From Anaerolineales bacterium (lineage in GTDB: Bacteria; Chloroflexota; Anaerolineae; Anaerolineales; UBA4823), in assembly GCA_020061105.1 (NCBI GenBank), contig JAGUYW010000068.1, positions 1 to 45,779 of the forward strand: a DNA stretch of 45,779 nt, read 5' to 3'. Shown in pieces: positions 1 to 8,957 of this stretch. The notes under the pieces were generated by a model that was given only the letters and a program-made list of their open reading frames with translations, searched no databases and was not told the DNA's origin. Each line of letters begins with the position of its first letter. The first letter of the stretch is position 1. The position numbers and the translations under genes are program-made.

Positions 1-66
1 ATTGTGATAAATAGTAAGATGCATATTTCTCCTAAAGGAACTCTCGTTTTCTATTGATTTTACCAG

Positions 67-72
67 TATAAT
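67..72 (+). promoter_or_regulatory. candidate -10 box for the first gene
   Basis: A perfect TATAAT sits 31 bases before the ATG at 104. No good -35 hexamer is visible 16-18 bases upstream. A start near position 79 would give a leader of about 25 nt. Only the hexamer and its position support this. Confidence 0.4.
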
Positions 73-103
73 CTCAGGTAAGTTATCCAGGTCAGTATGT
101 CGT

Positions 104-2347
104 ATGTCTAGCGATTACGATTTCACCCTCGTCCCACTGGCGCGTAACGCCGAATCAGAAGCCCCGCAGTTGTTGGGGCTTTACACGGCTGACCCGCCAC
201 GGCGCTGCGCCCGCGGCCGGGCTGCGGATCGCCTGATCCTGTACCTGGTGATGACCGGCAATGCACCCTTCACGCCACCTAAACAGTCTCAATTGCTTGA
301 AAACCTGGCCAAGTTGTTCTATGCTACTTCTGGTTCGGCCACTTCGGGCATGCGGGCAGTGGCGGAACAACTGAATGAATTGTTGTGGAAGCGAAATCTG
401 CGCCTGGCCAGCAGCAATCATCACGGGATGGGGGTCCTCACTCAGGTGGTGCTGCGTGAAAGCCAGGCCTACCTGGCGGTATCTGGGAAAACTCAGGTGT
501 ATTTGATCACTGCGCACGAGACGCAGCACTTTGTGGATGCGAGTCTGCAAAGTTTGGGTTTAGGACGGGCCACGCCGCTGGCATATTATCAAGCAACTTT
601 GCAGCCTAACGACACCTTTTTGCTGGCAGCTCAACCTTCCGGGCATTGGTCACAGGAACTGTTGAGCGGGCTGCATGGCCAGGGGCCTGAGAGCTTGCGG
701 CGGCGTTTGTTTTCTCCCCAGTTTGGCGACCTCAACGCGGTGTTGGTACAGGCCCGAACAGGCAAGGGGAAGTTTTATGTGCTGCCTGCCAAAGTCTCCC
801 CGCCAGCCGAAGCGCCCGTTGAGGCGCCGCCAGCTGTTGCGTCTGAAGCCCAAATTTCCGAGCAACCTGCACCGCTGGTAGAGGCGACTGTCCTCGAAAC
901 ATCGCCCCAGCCAACCGTTGAAGAAGAAATCGTTCAAACGCAGGAACAACCGGAAGAACTGGCTGTTTTGGATGAGCCAACGCTGGCCGCTTCACCAGCA
1001 GTAAAAACAGTTGTTGCGCCAGCGGTGAGACCACCTCTGAACGGGCTGTCGAAAGCCCTGGCGAAAACCGGCGTGCTCTTGCTGAGCGTTCTGAGATGGC
1101 TGGGCCAGGCCGGGCAGGCTGTGTTAAAAAAGATTTTGCCAGCCGGCGATCCATTCCAGGCTGTGCCAAATTCTATGATGGCTTTCATCGCGCTGGCGGC
1201 GCCGGTGATCATTGTTACCCTGGCCAGTACGGTATATTTTCGCCTGGGGCGTGAAGCGCAGTTTGACGTTCTATTTGCCCAGGCCCAGCAGATGGCTGCT
1301 CGTGCTGCCGGACAACCTGACGAGATGATGCGCCGGGCTGACTGGGAGGCTACCCTGGCGCTTCTCAACCAGGCAGAAGCGCTGAAGAGCACCTCAGAAA
1401 CCCAGGCTCTACGCGCCCAGGGGCGTAACGCCCTGGACGCGGTGGACCTGGCGCGGCGGGTTGATTTTCTGCCGGCAATTATTAATGGACTTCCACCAGG
1501 TGTGGTGGTTACCCGTATGATTGCCTCGGATGTGGATCTATACATGCTGGATGGGCGCGGCGGCGTTGTTTATCATGCCGTGCAAACCGCGCGCGGCTAT
1601 GACTTAGACCTGTCGTTCCAGTGTGGTTCGACGGAGCCCGGCCGTCAGTTGACTGGCACATTGATCGATATTCTGGCCTGGCCGGCCAGTTTTCGGCCAG
1701 CTGCCAGCGTGTTGGCGATGGATACCAGCGGCAATGTGATGTATTGCTCGTCCAATGATATTCCCACCGTTGCGCGCTTGGTTCCACCTCCGACGGCCTT
1801 GATGGACAACCTGGCTGGTTTTACCCTGCAGTTAGGGGCGCTCTATTTCCTGGACCCGCCCGCCAATGCCGTTTGGGTTTATCCAAAAGGGCAGATCAGC
1901 GAGCAGCCTTTGCTGTATTTTGATGATGAAGTACCGTTTATGAGCGATGTCATCGATATGGCTGTGAATGCTAATGAGCTCTACCTGTTGCATTCGGACG
2001 GGCGTATGACCTTCTGTACCTATAGCGCTTTTGGCGTGGCTCCGACGCGCTGCCAGGATCTGCCCTACATCGACTCTCGGCTGGGACGCGAAAACACCCC
2101 CTTGTTGTTCTCCAATCCGTTCACGCAGCTGGTGTTATTGGAGCCTCCCGATCCGTCTCTCTTTTTGCTAGAACCAATTACCCAGGCGATCTATCATTTT
2201 AGCTTGCGCACCCTGATCTTCCAGCGGCAGTATTTACCGCTTAACCCAATCGCTGCGCAACCCGCCACAGCTTTCACGATCAATCCAGTGCGGCGCACCA
2301 TCTTCCTGGCGGTCGATAACCAGGTTTACTACGCTTACTTGCCGTAA
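104..2347 (+). CDS. membrane-anchored pseudo-PP2C with C-terminal propeller-like domain
   Basis: Predicted 747-residue protein. Residues about 1-230 follow the PP2C phosphatase pattern: a strand like GVLTQVVLRESQAYLAVSG where active enzymes have the GDSRAY strand, and LQPNDTFLLA where they have the CSDG segment. The metal-binding Asp residues (DG and GGHDN motifs) are absent, so catalysis looks lost. A Pro/Glu/Ala-rich linker follows (about 230-315). One membrane helix lies at about 358-380. The C-terminal 350 residues contain repeated strand-rich units (LYMLDGRGGVVYHA, LYLLHSDGRMTFC) suggestive of a beta-propeller. The gene converges on an active-looking PP2C and a VWA-FHA gene, so a role in Ser/Thr phosphorylation signalling is plausible. 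The fold assignment is inference. The ATG at 104 has only a weak AGG upstream. Another ATG at 97 is followed at once by a stop in its frame. Confidence 0.8.
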   Translation: MSSDYDFTLVPLARNAESEAPQLLGLYTADPPRRCARGRAADRLILYLVMTGNAPFTPPKQSQLLENLAKLFYATSGSATSGMRAVAEQLNELLWKRNLRLASSNHHGMGVLTQVVLRESQAYLAVSGKTQVYLITAHETQHFVDASLQSLGLGRATPLAYYQATLQPNDTFLLAAQPSGHWSQELLSGLHGQGPESLRRRLFSPQFGDLNAVLVQARTGKGKFYVLPAKVSPPAEAPVEAPPAVASEAQISEQPAPLVEATVLETSPQPTVEEEIVQTQEQPEELAVLDEPTLAASPAVKTVVAPAVRPPLNGLSKALAKTGVLLLSVLRWLGQAGQAVLKKILPAGDPFQAVPNSMMAFIALAAPVIIVTLASTVYFRLGREAQFDVLFAQAQQMAARAAGQPDEMMRRADWEATLALLNQAEALKSTSETQALRAQGRNALDAVDLARRVDFLPAIINGLPPGVVVTRMIASDVDLYMLDGRGGVVYHAVQTARGYDLDLSFQCGSTEPGRQLTGTLIDILAWPASFRPAASVLAMDTSGNVMYCSSNDIPTVARLVPPPTALMDNLAGFTLQLGALYFLDPPANAVWVYPKGQISEQPLLYFDDEVPFMSDVIDMAVNANELYLLHSDGRMTFCTYSAFGVAPTRCQDLPYIDSRLGRENTPLLFSNPFTQLVLLEPPDPSLFLLEPITQAIYHFSLRTLIFQRQYLPLNPIAAQPATAFTINPVRRTIFLAVDNQVYYAYLP

Positions 2348-2368
2348 TCGCAGCCAGACACCTGTTCA

Positions 2369-2398
2369 CAGCGTCCCTTACGTGGTCAAGGGGCGCTG
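2369..2398. terminator. stem-loop between convergent genes
   Basis: CAGCGTCCCTT and AAGGGGCGCTG can pair over 11 bp (one G-U) around an 8-nt loop. It lies just after the plus-strand gene and overlaps the last codons of the minus-strand phosphatase gene. There is no T-tract on either side, so this is a weak bidirectional terminator candidate. Confidence 0.35.
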
Positions 2399-3552
2399 GT
2401 GTTGGTTGGCCAGGTTGTGGGGGTGTTTTGTGGCGTGGCGACCTGAGGAGTAGCGGCATCGAGCGTCAATGTTGCCGGCGGCAAAGATGGGGTAATGGGT
2501 TCAAGCGTATCGAGCGGCGTAGAGGAGGGTAAGATCAAGGCTGGACGAACGGTGGCGGTGGCTGTCGGCAACGGGGTGGCGTTTTGCAAATAGAAAAACA
2601 CACCTGCTGTAATAGCAGCCAGCGCCAGAAGTGTGATAATTACTGCCGCCAGGACTGCCCATTTCCAGGATGGTCGTAGACGGGTTTGTGAACTCTCCTG
2701 GCGAGCGGTAGAACGGCCTGGCAGCGGTTTGGTCTGGGTGGAACGAGCCGGTGTGCGTAAAGCGACGATCGTGATATTATCGTGCCCGCCGCGCTGGTTT
2801 GCCAGGGCAATTAAGTGTTCAATTGCATCGACCTGGTTTTTCTTGTTAAAGGCGGAGAGAATTTCGCTATCTTTCACCAGGTCGGTCAGGCCATCGCTGC
2901 ACAGGATGATCTGGTCGTTTGGTTTGAGCAAGAGCCCCTGGTTATTGCGGGCTTGTTCGTCGCTTTCGTCAGGGCGCAAGCGCAAGCGCGAATCAGGTTC
3001 GACCGGCTGGCGTGAGCCCAGGTAGCGACGAATGACATGGGCGTTAGGGTGGGTCTTGGCCTGTTCTGGCGTCAGGACGCCAGCTTGCATCGCCTCCTGC
3101 ACCCAGGTGTGGTCGATGGAAATTTGTTGGATGGCATGATCGCGGATCAGGTAAGCGCGCGAATCCCCTACGTAAGCCAGGTATAACCTGTCTTGAATAA
3201 CCCAGGCGCATACGGCGGTGGCGCCCATGCCTTTTTTATCATCTTCCGTGTCCGATAAGGCGACAATCGTCTGGCTGGCCTGGATGATGGCTTCACGCAA
3301 GGTCGCAACGGGGTGAGAAGCGTCGCTCTCACCAACTGCTTGGCTGATGACATCGACCGCCAGTTCCGCGGCTACCTCGCCAGCGTGGTGACCGCCGATG
3401 CCATCGCACACCACAGCCAGAAGCGCCGGTAGTTGCGGTTGCTCGCTGAGGCGGAAGGCCGAAACTGCGTAGCGGTCTTCGTTGTTTTTGCCGCTCATCC
3501 CGGGATGGCTGTTTGCGGCGACAAAGAGGTGCGAACGATCAACCGGGATCAT
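2386..3552 (-). CDS. PP2C-family Ser/Thr protein phosphatase, membrane anchored
   Basis: 388 residues. The cytoplasmic N-terminal domain (about 1-265) has the full PP2C set: NNEDRY (Asp26), VVCDGIGGHHAGE (Asp50, Gly51), GDSRAYLI, CSDGLTDL and GGHDNITIV, which bind two metal ions and dephosphorylate Ser/Thr-phosphoproteins. A basic linker is followed by one membrane helix (about 295-320) and a Thr/Pro-rich extracytoplasmic tail of about 65 residues. This resembles the PstP/PrpC phosphatases that oppose Hanks-type kinases. No kinase gene is in the window. The start ATG overlaps the stop of the upstream VWA-FHA gene by 4 bases, so the two are translationally coupled. The FHA domain next door would read phospho-Thr marks that this enzyme removes (inference). 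Confidence 0.93.
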   Translation of the reverse strand: MIPVDRSHLFVAANSHPGMSGKNNEDRYAVSAFRLSEQPQLPALLAVVCDGIGGHHAGEVAAELAVDVISQAVGESDASHPVATLREAIIQASQTIVALSDTEDDKKGMGATAVCAWVIQDRLYLAYVGDSRAYLIRDHAIQQISIDHTWVQEAMQAGVLTPEQAKTHPNAHVIRRYLGSRQPVEPDSRLRLRPDESDEQARNNQGLLLKPNDQIILCSDGLTDLVKDSEILSAFNKKNQVDAIEHLIALANQRGGHDNITIVALRTPARSTQTKPLPGRSTARQESSQTRLRPSWKWAVLAAVIITLLALAAITAGVFFYLQNATPLPTATATVRPALILPSSTPLDTLEPITPSLPPATLTLDAATPQVATPQNTPTTWPTNTSAP

Positions 3553-5492
3553 GTCATCAAATCTCCGTTTGTAGCTGCTTCACCATTCTCAGGCGTGACG
3601 ACCGGACGGCGAATATGCGTAGGCTGCCGTAGCGTAAAACGGAACCCCACCCGTCCAATATGCACCAAATCTCCATGCACCAGCCTGGCGCCGGCTTTGG
3701 AGACCGGAGAGAAATTCAACCAGGTGCCAGCCATCGAGCCTTCGTCTGAGATGCGAAAGGCGCCATCTTCCAGAATCCGCAAGCGCGCATGTAAGCCTTC
3801 CACCGAGGCGTCTTCGATCACCAGGCTGGCCAGGTTCGGGTTCGAACCAAGCGTCACTTCCGAGGTTGTAATCGCAATCGGGGGAGAGGCGTCCAGGGTT
3901 TCGTCTTCGGCGATACGGCTGAAGAAGGCGCGTGCTTTGGGGGTGATATGGCGTTGAGGCCATTGTAAGCGGTTCATCCAGGTTTGCGAGCTTTTGTGAA
4001 GGTCGGCGTCATTGATCGCCACTGGCTGGGTGACGGGGTCTGACCTCGGCCCCTTCTTTCTGGCAGCGCGTTGTGCAGCCGGCCGCAGTTGCCCGCTTAC
4101 CAGCAGCGCCAACAGTAAAATCGCTCCTGCCACAACCACCAGCATTACCGTCAGAGCGGGCAGGTTTCGTTGCATCGTCATCCATGGATTATTGAAAGAT
4201 GTTTCGATAGAAACGAAGACCGGTAGTTCAATACTGGCGCCGGTCAATCCCAGGTTGTCGATTACACGCACTTGCAAAATGTGTGTCCCGTTATTGGAGT
4301 AGTTTTCAAGATTCCAGACGAACTGGTCGAAGGGCGGCGACAGGTTTTCGTCCACCATAATGCCATCCACATATAATGCTGATTGTGTCAGCGGGCGTAG
4401 ACGCCCATCTGGAAAATCGAGCACAACCTCCAAAATTTGCTCGCCAGGCAGCAACTGTTCGCTGCTGGCCTGGTTGTCATCAGTTTCTTCTGGCATGGGA
4501 ATGGGTTGGCGTTCGATTTCGATTGGCGGCGAGACAAATGCTGGGACAGGTGGCTTCAAGTCAATTTCAAACACCACCGCCGGGGTTTCAATCTCCAACC
4601 CATCGGTTTGGATCCTGGCGACGATTTGCTGGCTGCCTCCCTGGCGAACAGCGGAAAGATAGGTCAGGCGGTAGATATTCCGTAAGGGCGCCAGAAATTT
4701 TTCCGGGTCGGGCAAGGCTTCTTCGCCGGTGAAGAACAGGCTTTGCCCGCCAGTTTGGGTGGCCAGGTTTTCCAGGCTTTGGATGCCTGGGTTGCTGGGG
4801 GCATTGGCAGATGTTACGATCCATACGAAAATGGCGATATCCTGCTGCCGCGCCTGGCTGACCAGGTTTTCTAGAGGCTGATTGAAATCGCCTTCTAAGG
4901 CCGGGGTGATGAACAAGATGGCGCGCCTCATCCCAAGCCGAGGCGGTTGATCGGCGGCCAGGCTGACCGCCTGGAAGAGCATGTCCAGGTTGGGGGCGGA
5001 TGCGCGAGCGTCGGTCTGGTCGCGTTCCAAAAATTCTAGCCAACGCGATGGGTCCTGCACATGGCTGACCTGCGGTCCATTGGCGATGATCAGGCTCCAA
5101 TCATCCAGGGTGGAACCCTGGCGGCTTTTTGCCCAATTGGTCAGGGCGGTTTTCAAGTAATCGTAACGAGAAAAGCCTTTACTGTTGCGAATGCCAAAAG
5201 CTGGACCTGGGTTAACTGCAACCACCACCTGCACACCCGGTCGGATTTCTTCCAGCGAGCCGGCAGATAGAGCAACATCATTTTCGATGATCTGAACTTG
5301 CCCGGCTTGTAAGTTGGGTACGAATTGCCCTTGGGCGGTATGCACATCCAGAAATAATTCAACCTGTGGGAATGCTTGCAGGTTGGGGTTGCTTAATATT
5401 GCTACCCAGTTCTGTTGAGCCTGTACCGGCTCAGCCAGCAGGATGAGAATACACAAAATCAGCGCTAGTAGCCAGCGCAGTCGCTTTTGCAT
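3549..5492 (-). CDS. VWA-like and FHA domain membrane protein
   Basis: 647 residues. Signal peptide 1-25 (ends EPVQA). A von Willebrand A-like domain spans about 85-290, but its MIDAS position reads VVVAVNPGPA instead of DxSxS, so metal-dependent ligand binding is probably lost. An Ig-like region (about 345-430) follows, then one membrane helix (about 440-464). A C-terminal cytoplasmic FHA domain occupies about 545-625 (VTLGSNPN, VEGLHARL, GTWLN, LVHGDLVHIG). FHA domains bind phosphothreonine. The topology places the VWA-like part outside and the FHA part inside, which suits a sensor or adaptor in Ser/Thr kinase signalling. The gene is coupled by a 4-base overlap to the PP2C gene. The partner kinase is not in the window. 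Confidence 0.88.
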   Translation of the reverse strand: MQKRLRWLLALILCILILLAEPVQAQQNWVAILSNPNLQAFPQVELFLDVHTAQGQFVPNLQAGQVQIIENDVALSAGSLEEIRPGVQVVVAVNPGPAFGIRNSKGFSRYDYLKTALTNWAKSRQGSTLDDWSLIIANGPQVSHVQDPSRWLEFLERDQTDARASAPNLDMLFQAVSLAADQPPRLGMRRAILFITPALEGDFNQPLENLVSQARQQDIAIFVWIVTSANAPSNPGIQSLENLATQTGGQSLFFTGEEALPDPEKFLAPLRNIYRLTYLSAVRQGGSQQIVARIQTDGLEIETPAVVFEIDLKPPVPAFVSPPIEIERQPIPMPEETDDNQASSEQLLPGEQILEVVLDFPDGRLRPLTQSALYVDGIMVDENLSPPFDQFVWNLENYSNNGTHILQVRVIDNLGLTGASIELPVFVSIETSFNNPWMTMQRNLPALTVMLVVVAGAILLLALLVSGQLRPAAQRAARKKGPRSDPVTQPVAINDADLHKSSQTWMNRLQWPQRHITPKARAFFSRIAEDETLDASPPIAITTSEVTLGSNPNLASLVIEDASVEGLHARLRILEDGAFRISDEGSMAGTWLNFSPVSKAGARLVHGDLVHIGRVGFRFTLRQPTHIRRPVVTPENGEAATNGDLMT

Positions 5493-5540
5493 AGTTTTAT
5501 TTTAGCACAAGCGGAGGCGTTTTGGGCGTTGCACAAGGCG

Positions 5541-5593
5541 AGCCGTTTGCCAGCCTATGGGAAGCCTCCCATGATCTTGCCTGGCAAACGGCT
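5541..5593. repeat. nested inverted repeat (13-bp outer, 6-bp inner stem)
   Basis: AGCCGTTTGCCAG (5541-5553) pairs perfectly with CTGGCAAACGGCT (5581-5593), and GGCG/GCGCC outside it extends the stem with one bulge. Inside, ATGGGA (5557-5562) pairs with TCCCAT (5567-5572). It lies between the end of the membrane-protein gene and the start of the VWA-FHA gene, both on the minus strand. It has no T-tract and may act as a terminator or mRNA-end stabiliser. Confidence 0.6.
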
Positions 5594-5610
5594 GCGCCGG
5601 AATGAGATGA

Positions 5611-6564
5611 TTATAGGGCAGGTTCTTCGGCTTCCACTTGCTGCGCTGGGCGGGTCAGGCGCATGAAGGTTAAAGTCCAGGCGACGCCGGTGAAGCTGCT
5701 TAAGATGCCGTTCAGGACGATGGCAATTGGAATGTAGCACGCCAGGCACACCCCGGCAACAATCAACCCGCTGGTGAGGGCGCGCTCACTGCCTGCGATG
5801 AAGCCAAAGGCAGCCGGGCCGATCACCATCAAAGCTGGCAAGCCAATAATCAAGCCGCCCACGATGCCAATCCCCAAGATCAAGATCAGCCACATCAAGA
5901 TAAAGGTACCGGCGTTGGCTTTGATCACTTCCCAGCCGCGTCGCAGGCCGTCCATAATGCTCAGGTCTTCGACCACGATAGCCACGCTGCTTTGCTCGAT
6001 CAGCACTTGCACCACCCAGGCGACCGGCACCAGCAAGCATGCCAGGGGTACCAGGCACAACGCCCCGATGCCCAGGGTGACGATGCTGCCAAATACCACC
6101 ACGATGGCAACGATGATGCCGACAACTGCCATCGCTAATCCAACCGCCAGGCTGAGCAAGAAGACCCGCCAGAAATAGGGCATGCTGCCGCTAAAAAGCT
6201 CGCCAAAAGCCAGGGTTTCACGACCCTGTTCAGCCTGTTGCGTGCCGCGGATCAGGCCGATGCGCCCGATGGTGCCCAGGAAAACGCTGATCACAACCAG
6301 CACAATCATGACGGCGATAAAACCCAGGATGAGCAGCGCCAGTTGCCATTCAGGAATGTTGGCAAAGAAGCGCTCGAGGCCTGAAAAGAAACGCTCGAAT
6401 GGGCCAAAGCCCGAAGCATCGCCGCCGCTGCTTTGCCAGCTGCTTCCGCCGCCACTTCCGGTACCGCCTCCGCCAGTGCAACCGGCCAAGATGCCAAAGA
6501 TCCACAAAATTTTATGTTTCCAGATAATTTGCCAGGCGCGTGATAATACTGAACCGATATCCAT
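5611..6564 (-). CDS. multi-pass membrane protein of unknown function
   Basis: 317 residues, mostly hydrophobic, with about six membrane segments (for example around residues 20-30, 75-100, 135-185, 215-250 and 265-300). An amphipathic start (MDIGSVLSRAWQIIWKHK) precedes the first segment, and a Gly/Ser-rich, low-complexity loop follows it (about 30-50). The segment SIMDGLRRGWEVIKAN between helices resembles the family of small-molecule-independent integral membrane proteins with a repeated RAW/RGW motif (DUF4013/DUF7544-like). This family match is from memory and uncertain. A ribosome site AAAGGA precedes the ATG. It follows guaA by 40 bases on the same strand. No function can be inferred. 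Confidence 0.8.
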   Translation of the reverse strand: MDIGSVLSRAWQIIWKHKILWIFGILAGCTGGGGTGSGGGSSWQSSGGDASGFGPFERFFSGLERFFANIPEWQLALLILGFIAVMIVLVVISVFLGTIGRIGLIRGTQQAEQGRETLAFGELFSGSMPYFWRVFLLSLAVGLAMAVVGIIVAIVVVFGSIVTLGIGALCLVPLACLLVPVAWVVQVLIEQSSVAIVVEDLSIMDGLRRGWEVIKANAGTFILMWLILILGIGIVGGLIIGLPALMVIGPAAFGFIAGSERALTSGLIVAGVCLACYIPIAIVLNGILSSFTGVAWTLTFMRLTRPAQQVEAEEPAL

Positions 6565-6604
6565 GCTTTTTTATCCTTTCTTTGATTTCTTACTTACTAT
6601 ACGT

Positions 6605-8164
6605 TCATTCCCATTCAATGGTTGCAGGCGGCTTGCTGGTGATGTCGTAAACAACCCGGTTGACGCCTTGCACTTCGTTGACAATCCGGTTGGCGACTTT
6701 GGCAAGCACATCATCTGGTAAGCGTGCCCAATCGGCGGTCATAAAATCCTGGGTGGTGACAGCGCGCAAGGCAACGGTCTCCTGGTAGGTGCGCTGGTCG
6801 CCCATCACGCCCACCGAGTAAACTGGCAGGAGCACGGCAAAGGCTTGCGCCGTACCACGAGTTTGGTCGGCCTGGGCTGTCATGCGCAGCAGGCCGGCGG
6901 CAGCGAGTTCGCCGGTAAAGATAGCATCCGCAGCGCGCAGGCGTTCAATTCGCTCGTAGGTGATCTCGCCCAGGCAGCGCACCGCCAGGCCGGGGCCGGG
7001 AAAAGGTTGGCGCCAGACCATTTCGCTGGGCAGGCCGAGCGCCTCACCCACTGCCCGCACTTCATCTTTGAATAGATAACGTAATGGCTCCACCAAAGTA
7101 AAGTTCATTTTTTCTGGCAGCCCACCGACATTGTGGTGCGTTTTGATGCGCTGCGCCTTGGCGCGGTCGGGGGCGCTGGATTCGACCACATCAGGGTAGA
7201 TCGTGCCTTGTACCAGGAAACGCGGCGCACCAATCTGGCGCGCCTGTTCCTCGAAGGTACGGATAAATAACTCGCCAATAATGCGGCGCTTCTCTTCGGG
7301 AGCGGTCACGCCTTTCAATGCGCTCATGAACTGCTGCACGGCGTCGACGGTGATGAGTTCGATCCCCAATTTTTCTTGTAATACGACCTTGACCTGCGCC
7401 GCCTCGCCCTGGCGCAGCAAACCGGTATCCACAAACACGGCCGCCAGTTGCTCGCCGACTGCCTTCTGCACCATGGCTGTGGCCACGCTAGAGTCGACGC
7501 CGCCGCTGACAGCCGAGATCACCAGCTCTTCGCCAACCTGTTGGCGAATGCGATGCACGCTTTCGTGAATAATTGATTCTGGCGTCCATTGCGGGCGCGC
7601 CTGGCAGACTTCGATCACGAAGCGCTGTAAAATCTGCCGCCCGCCGGGAGTGTGATGCACTTCGGGGTGAAATTGCAAACCGAACAGGCCGCGTTCCACA
7701 TCGCCCATCAGAGCCACAGGAGAGTTTTCACTCCGCCCCAGGACGGAAAAACCGGGCGGCGGGCTTTCGATGCGGTCGCCGTGTGACATCCAGACCGGTT
7801 GCGCCCCGCGGTCGACTAATGGGTTGGGATGCAGCGTTTCTAACTGCGCCAGGCCATACTCGCGTTGGGCGGAGGCGTCGACCTTGCCGCCCAGCGCTTG
7901 AGTCAGCGCCTGCATCCCGTAGCAAATCCCCAGGATCGGCCGTTGGCTGTTCAAAACATAGGCCGGAATCGTTGGCGCGCCGGGTTCGTAGACCGAGGCC
8001 GGTCCACCAGAAAGGATATACCCTTTCGGTTCCAGCGCCAGCACCTGTTCGGCCGGGGCGTCCCATGGAAATAACTCGCAATAAACCTGTGCTTCTCGCA
8101 CCCGGCGAGCAATGAGTTGGCTGGTTTGCGAGCCAAAATCCAGGATGGCGATGGCGTCGGTCAT
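6605..8164 (-). CDS. guaA: GMP synthase (glutamine-hydrolysing)
   Basis: 519 residues from the ATG at 8164. It converts XMP, ATP and glutamine to GMP. The N-terminal class I amidotransferase domain begins DFGSQTSQLIARR and has the nucleophile in GICYGMQ (Cys81) and the catalytic His/Glu in FHPEVHHT. The ATP-pyrophosphatase domain has the P-loop SGGVDSSV, and the C-terminal dimerisation domain contains PFPGPGLAVR and ends KPPATIEWE. A longer open frame reaches 8212, but the ATG at 8164 gives the family N-terminus and a 4-base ATGA overlap with the xpt stop, so I chose it. Coupling to xpt joins xanthine salvage (XMP formation) with XMP amination. Confidence 0.97.
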   Translation of the reverse strand: MTDAIAILDFGSQTSQLIARRVREAQVYCELFPWDAPAEQVLALEPKGYILSGGPASVYEPGAPTIPAYVLNSQRPILGICYGMQALTQALGGKVDASAQREYGLAQLETLHPNPLVDRGAQPVWMSHGDRIESPPPGFSVLGRSENSPVALMGDVERGLFGLQFHPEVHHTPGGRQILQRFVIEVCQARPQWTPESIIHESVHRIRQQVGEELVISAVSGGVDSSVATAMVQKAVGEQLAAVFVDTGLLRQGEAAQVKVVLQEKLGIELITVDAVQQFMSALKGVTAPEEKRRIIGELFIRTFEEQARQIGAPRFLVQGTIYPDVVESSAPDRAKAQRIKTHHNVGGLPEKMNFTLVEPLRYLFKDEVRAVGEALGLPSEMVWRQPFPGPGLAVRCLGEITYERIERLRAADAIFTGELAAAGLLRMTAQADQTRGTAQAFAVLLPVYSVGVMGDQRTYQETVALRAVTTQDFMTADWARLPDDVLAKVANRIVNEVQGVNRVVYDITSKPPATIEWE

Positions 8165-8739
8165 GGAGCGCTCGCAAAGACGATTTCGTCGCCTTGCATC
8201 GACTGGATGCAAGCCAGCGACTCAATCGGCACGCCCAGGTGAGTCAGCGCTTGCCGGCCGCCTTCGAAAGATTTTTCGATCAGCGCCCCAATGCCCACCA
8301 GTTTGGCGCCGGCGGTGTTGGCCAGGCGCACCAACCCCAGGATGGTGGCTCCGCTGGCAAGGAAATCGTCGATGATCAGGACGCGTTCGCTATCTCCCAG
8401 GTATTCGGGCGAAATGATCAGTTCGACCGTTCGCCCTTTGGTATGTGAAGGCGAAAGGGTCAGAAAAACCTGGTCGGGCATGGTGATCGGTTTGTGTTTG
8501 CGGGCATATACCACGGGCAACCCCATATGAAATCCGGTCATTAAAGCTGGGGCAATGCCAGAGATCTCTGCTGTAAGCACTTTGGTAGCGCCGATATCTT
8601 TAAAGCGCCGGGCGAATTCACGCCCACATGCTTCCATCAAGGCCGGGTCGACCTGGTGGTTGATGAATCCATCGACCTTGAGAATTCCATTGCCCAGGTT
8701 TTTACCCTGGCGAGCAATCCGCTCCTGTAATGCGTGCAT
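8161..8739 (-). CDS. xpt: xanthine phosphoribosyltransferase
   Basis: 192 residues, the usual Xpt length. It transfers ribose 5-phosphate from PRPP to xanthine, giving XMP. Visible features are the PRPP-binding loop VLIIDDFLASGAT, the VLTAEISGIAPA segment and the N-terminus MHALQERIARQGKNLGNGILKVDGFINHQ typical of the family (shown here only as landmarks: MHALQERI, LKVDGFINHQ). A strong AGGAGG ribosome site precedes the ATG at 8739. Immediately downstream, guaA starts inside its stop codon. In Firmicutes xpt is often under a purine riboswitch; I looked in the leader (8740-8954) and saw no match to that aptamer. A TACAAT on the minus strand (8762-8767) is a possible -10 box. Confidence 0.95.
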   Translation of the reverse strand: MHALQERIARQGKNLGNGILKVDGFINHQVDPALMEACGREFARRFKDIGATKVLTAEISGIAPALMTGFHMGLPVVYARKHKPITMPDQVFLTLSPSHTKGRTVELIISPEYLGDSERVLIIDDFLASGATILGLVRLANTAGAKLVGIGALIEKSFEGGRQALTHLGVPIESLACIQSMQGDEIVFASAP

Positions 8740-8878
8740 AGTAACCTCCTGCCAGTTTTGTATTGTAAGCCGCCCACCCCATTGATGTTTGTGATTCTAC
8801 AATGAGTCTGGACAAAGCGCCAGTCATCAACGGAATGATTTTGGGTGGCATTTGAGTTTTTGCACTGCACTCTTGCGT

Positions 8879-8923
8879 CGCCCGATGGGCGCGCTGTTGG
8901 TATGCCCTACGGGCATCGCCCGT
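8879..8923. repeat. cluster of short GGGC/GCCC palindromes
   Basis: CGCCCGATGGGCG (8879-8891), TGCCCTACGGGCA (8903-8915) and ACGGGCATCGCCCGT (8909-8923) are three short overlapping hairpins in the divergent gap between xpt and maf. They lie too far from either gene end to be an obvious terminator. They could be a degenerate intergenic repeat or a regulatory structure. Confidence 0.4.
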
Positions 8924-8942
8924 AAGCGCCTCTATCATGTGA

Positions 8943-8948
8943 TAGAAT
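8943..8948 (+). promoter_or_regulatory. extended -10 box for maf, probably leaderless start
   Basis: TGTGATAGAAT ends nine bases before the ATG at 8958, with TGa in the extended position before TAGAAT. The same 11 bases occur before the ATPase gene at 31091. Transcription would begin at about 8955, leaving no room for a ribosome site. Confidence 0.45.
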
Positions 8949-8957
8949 CAGATCTTG

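Noticed and set aside
8740-8957. Possible purine riboswitch upstream of xpt
   Set aside because: I looked for the paired loops and core of the purine aptamer on the minus strand and saw no match; only short GGGC/GCCC palindromes are there.
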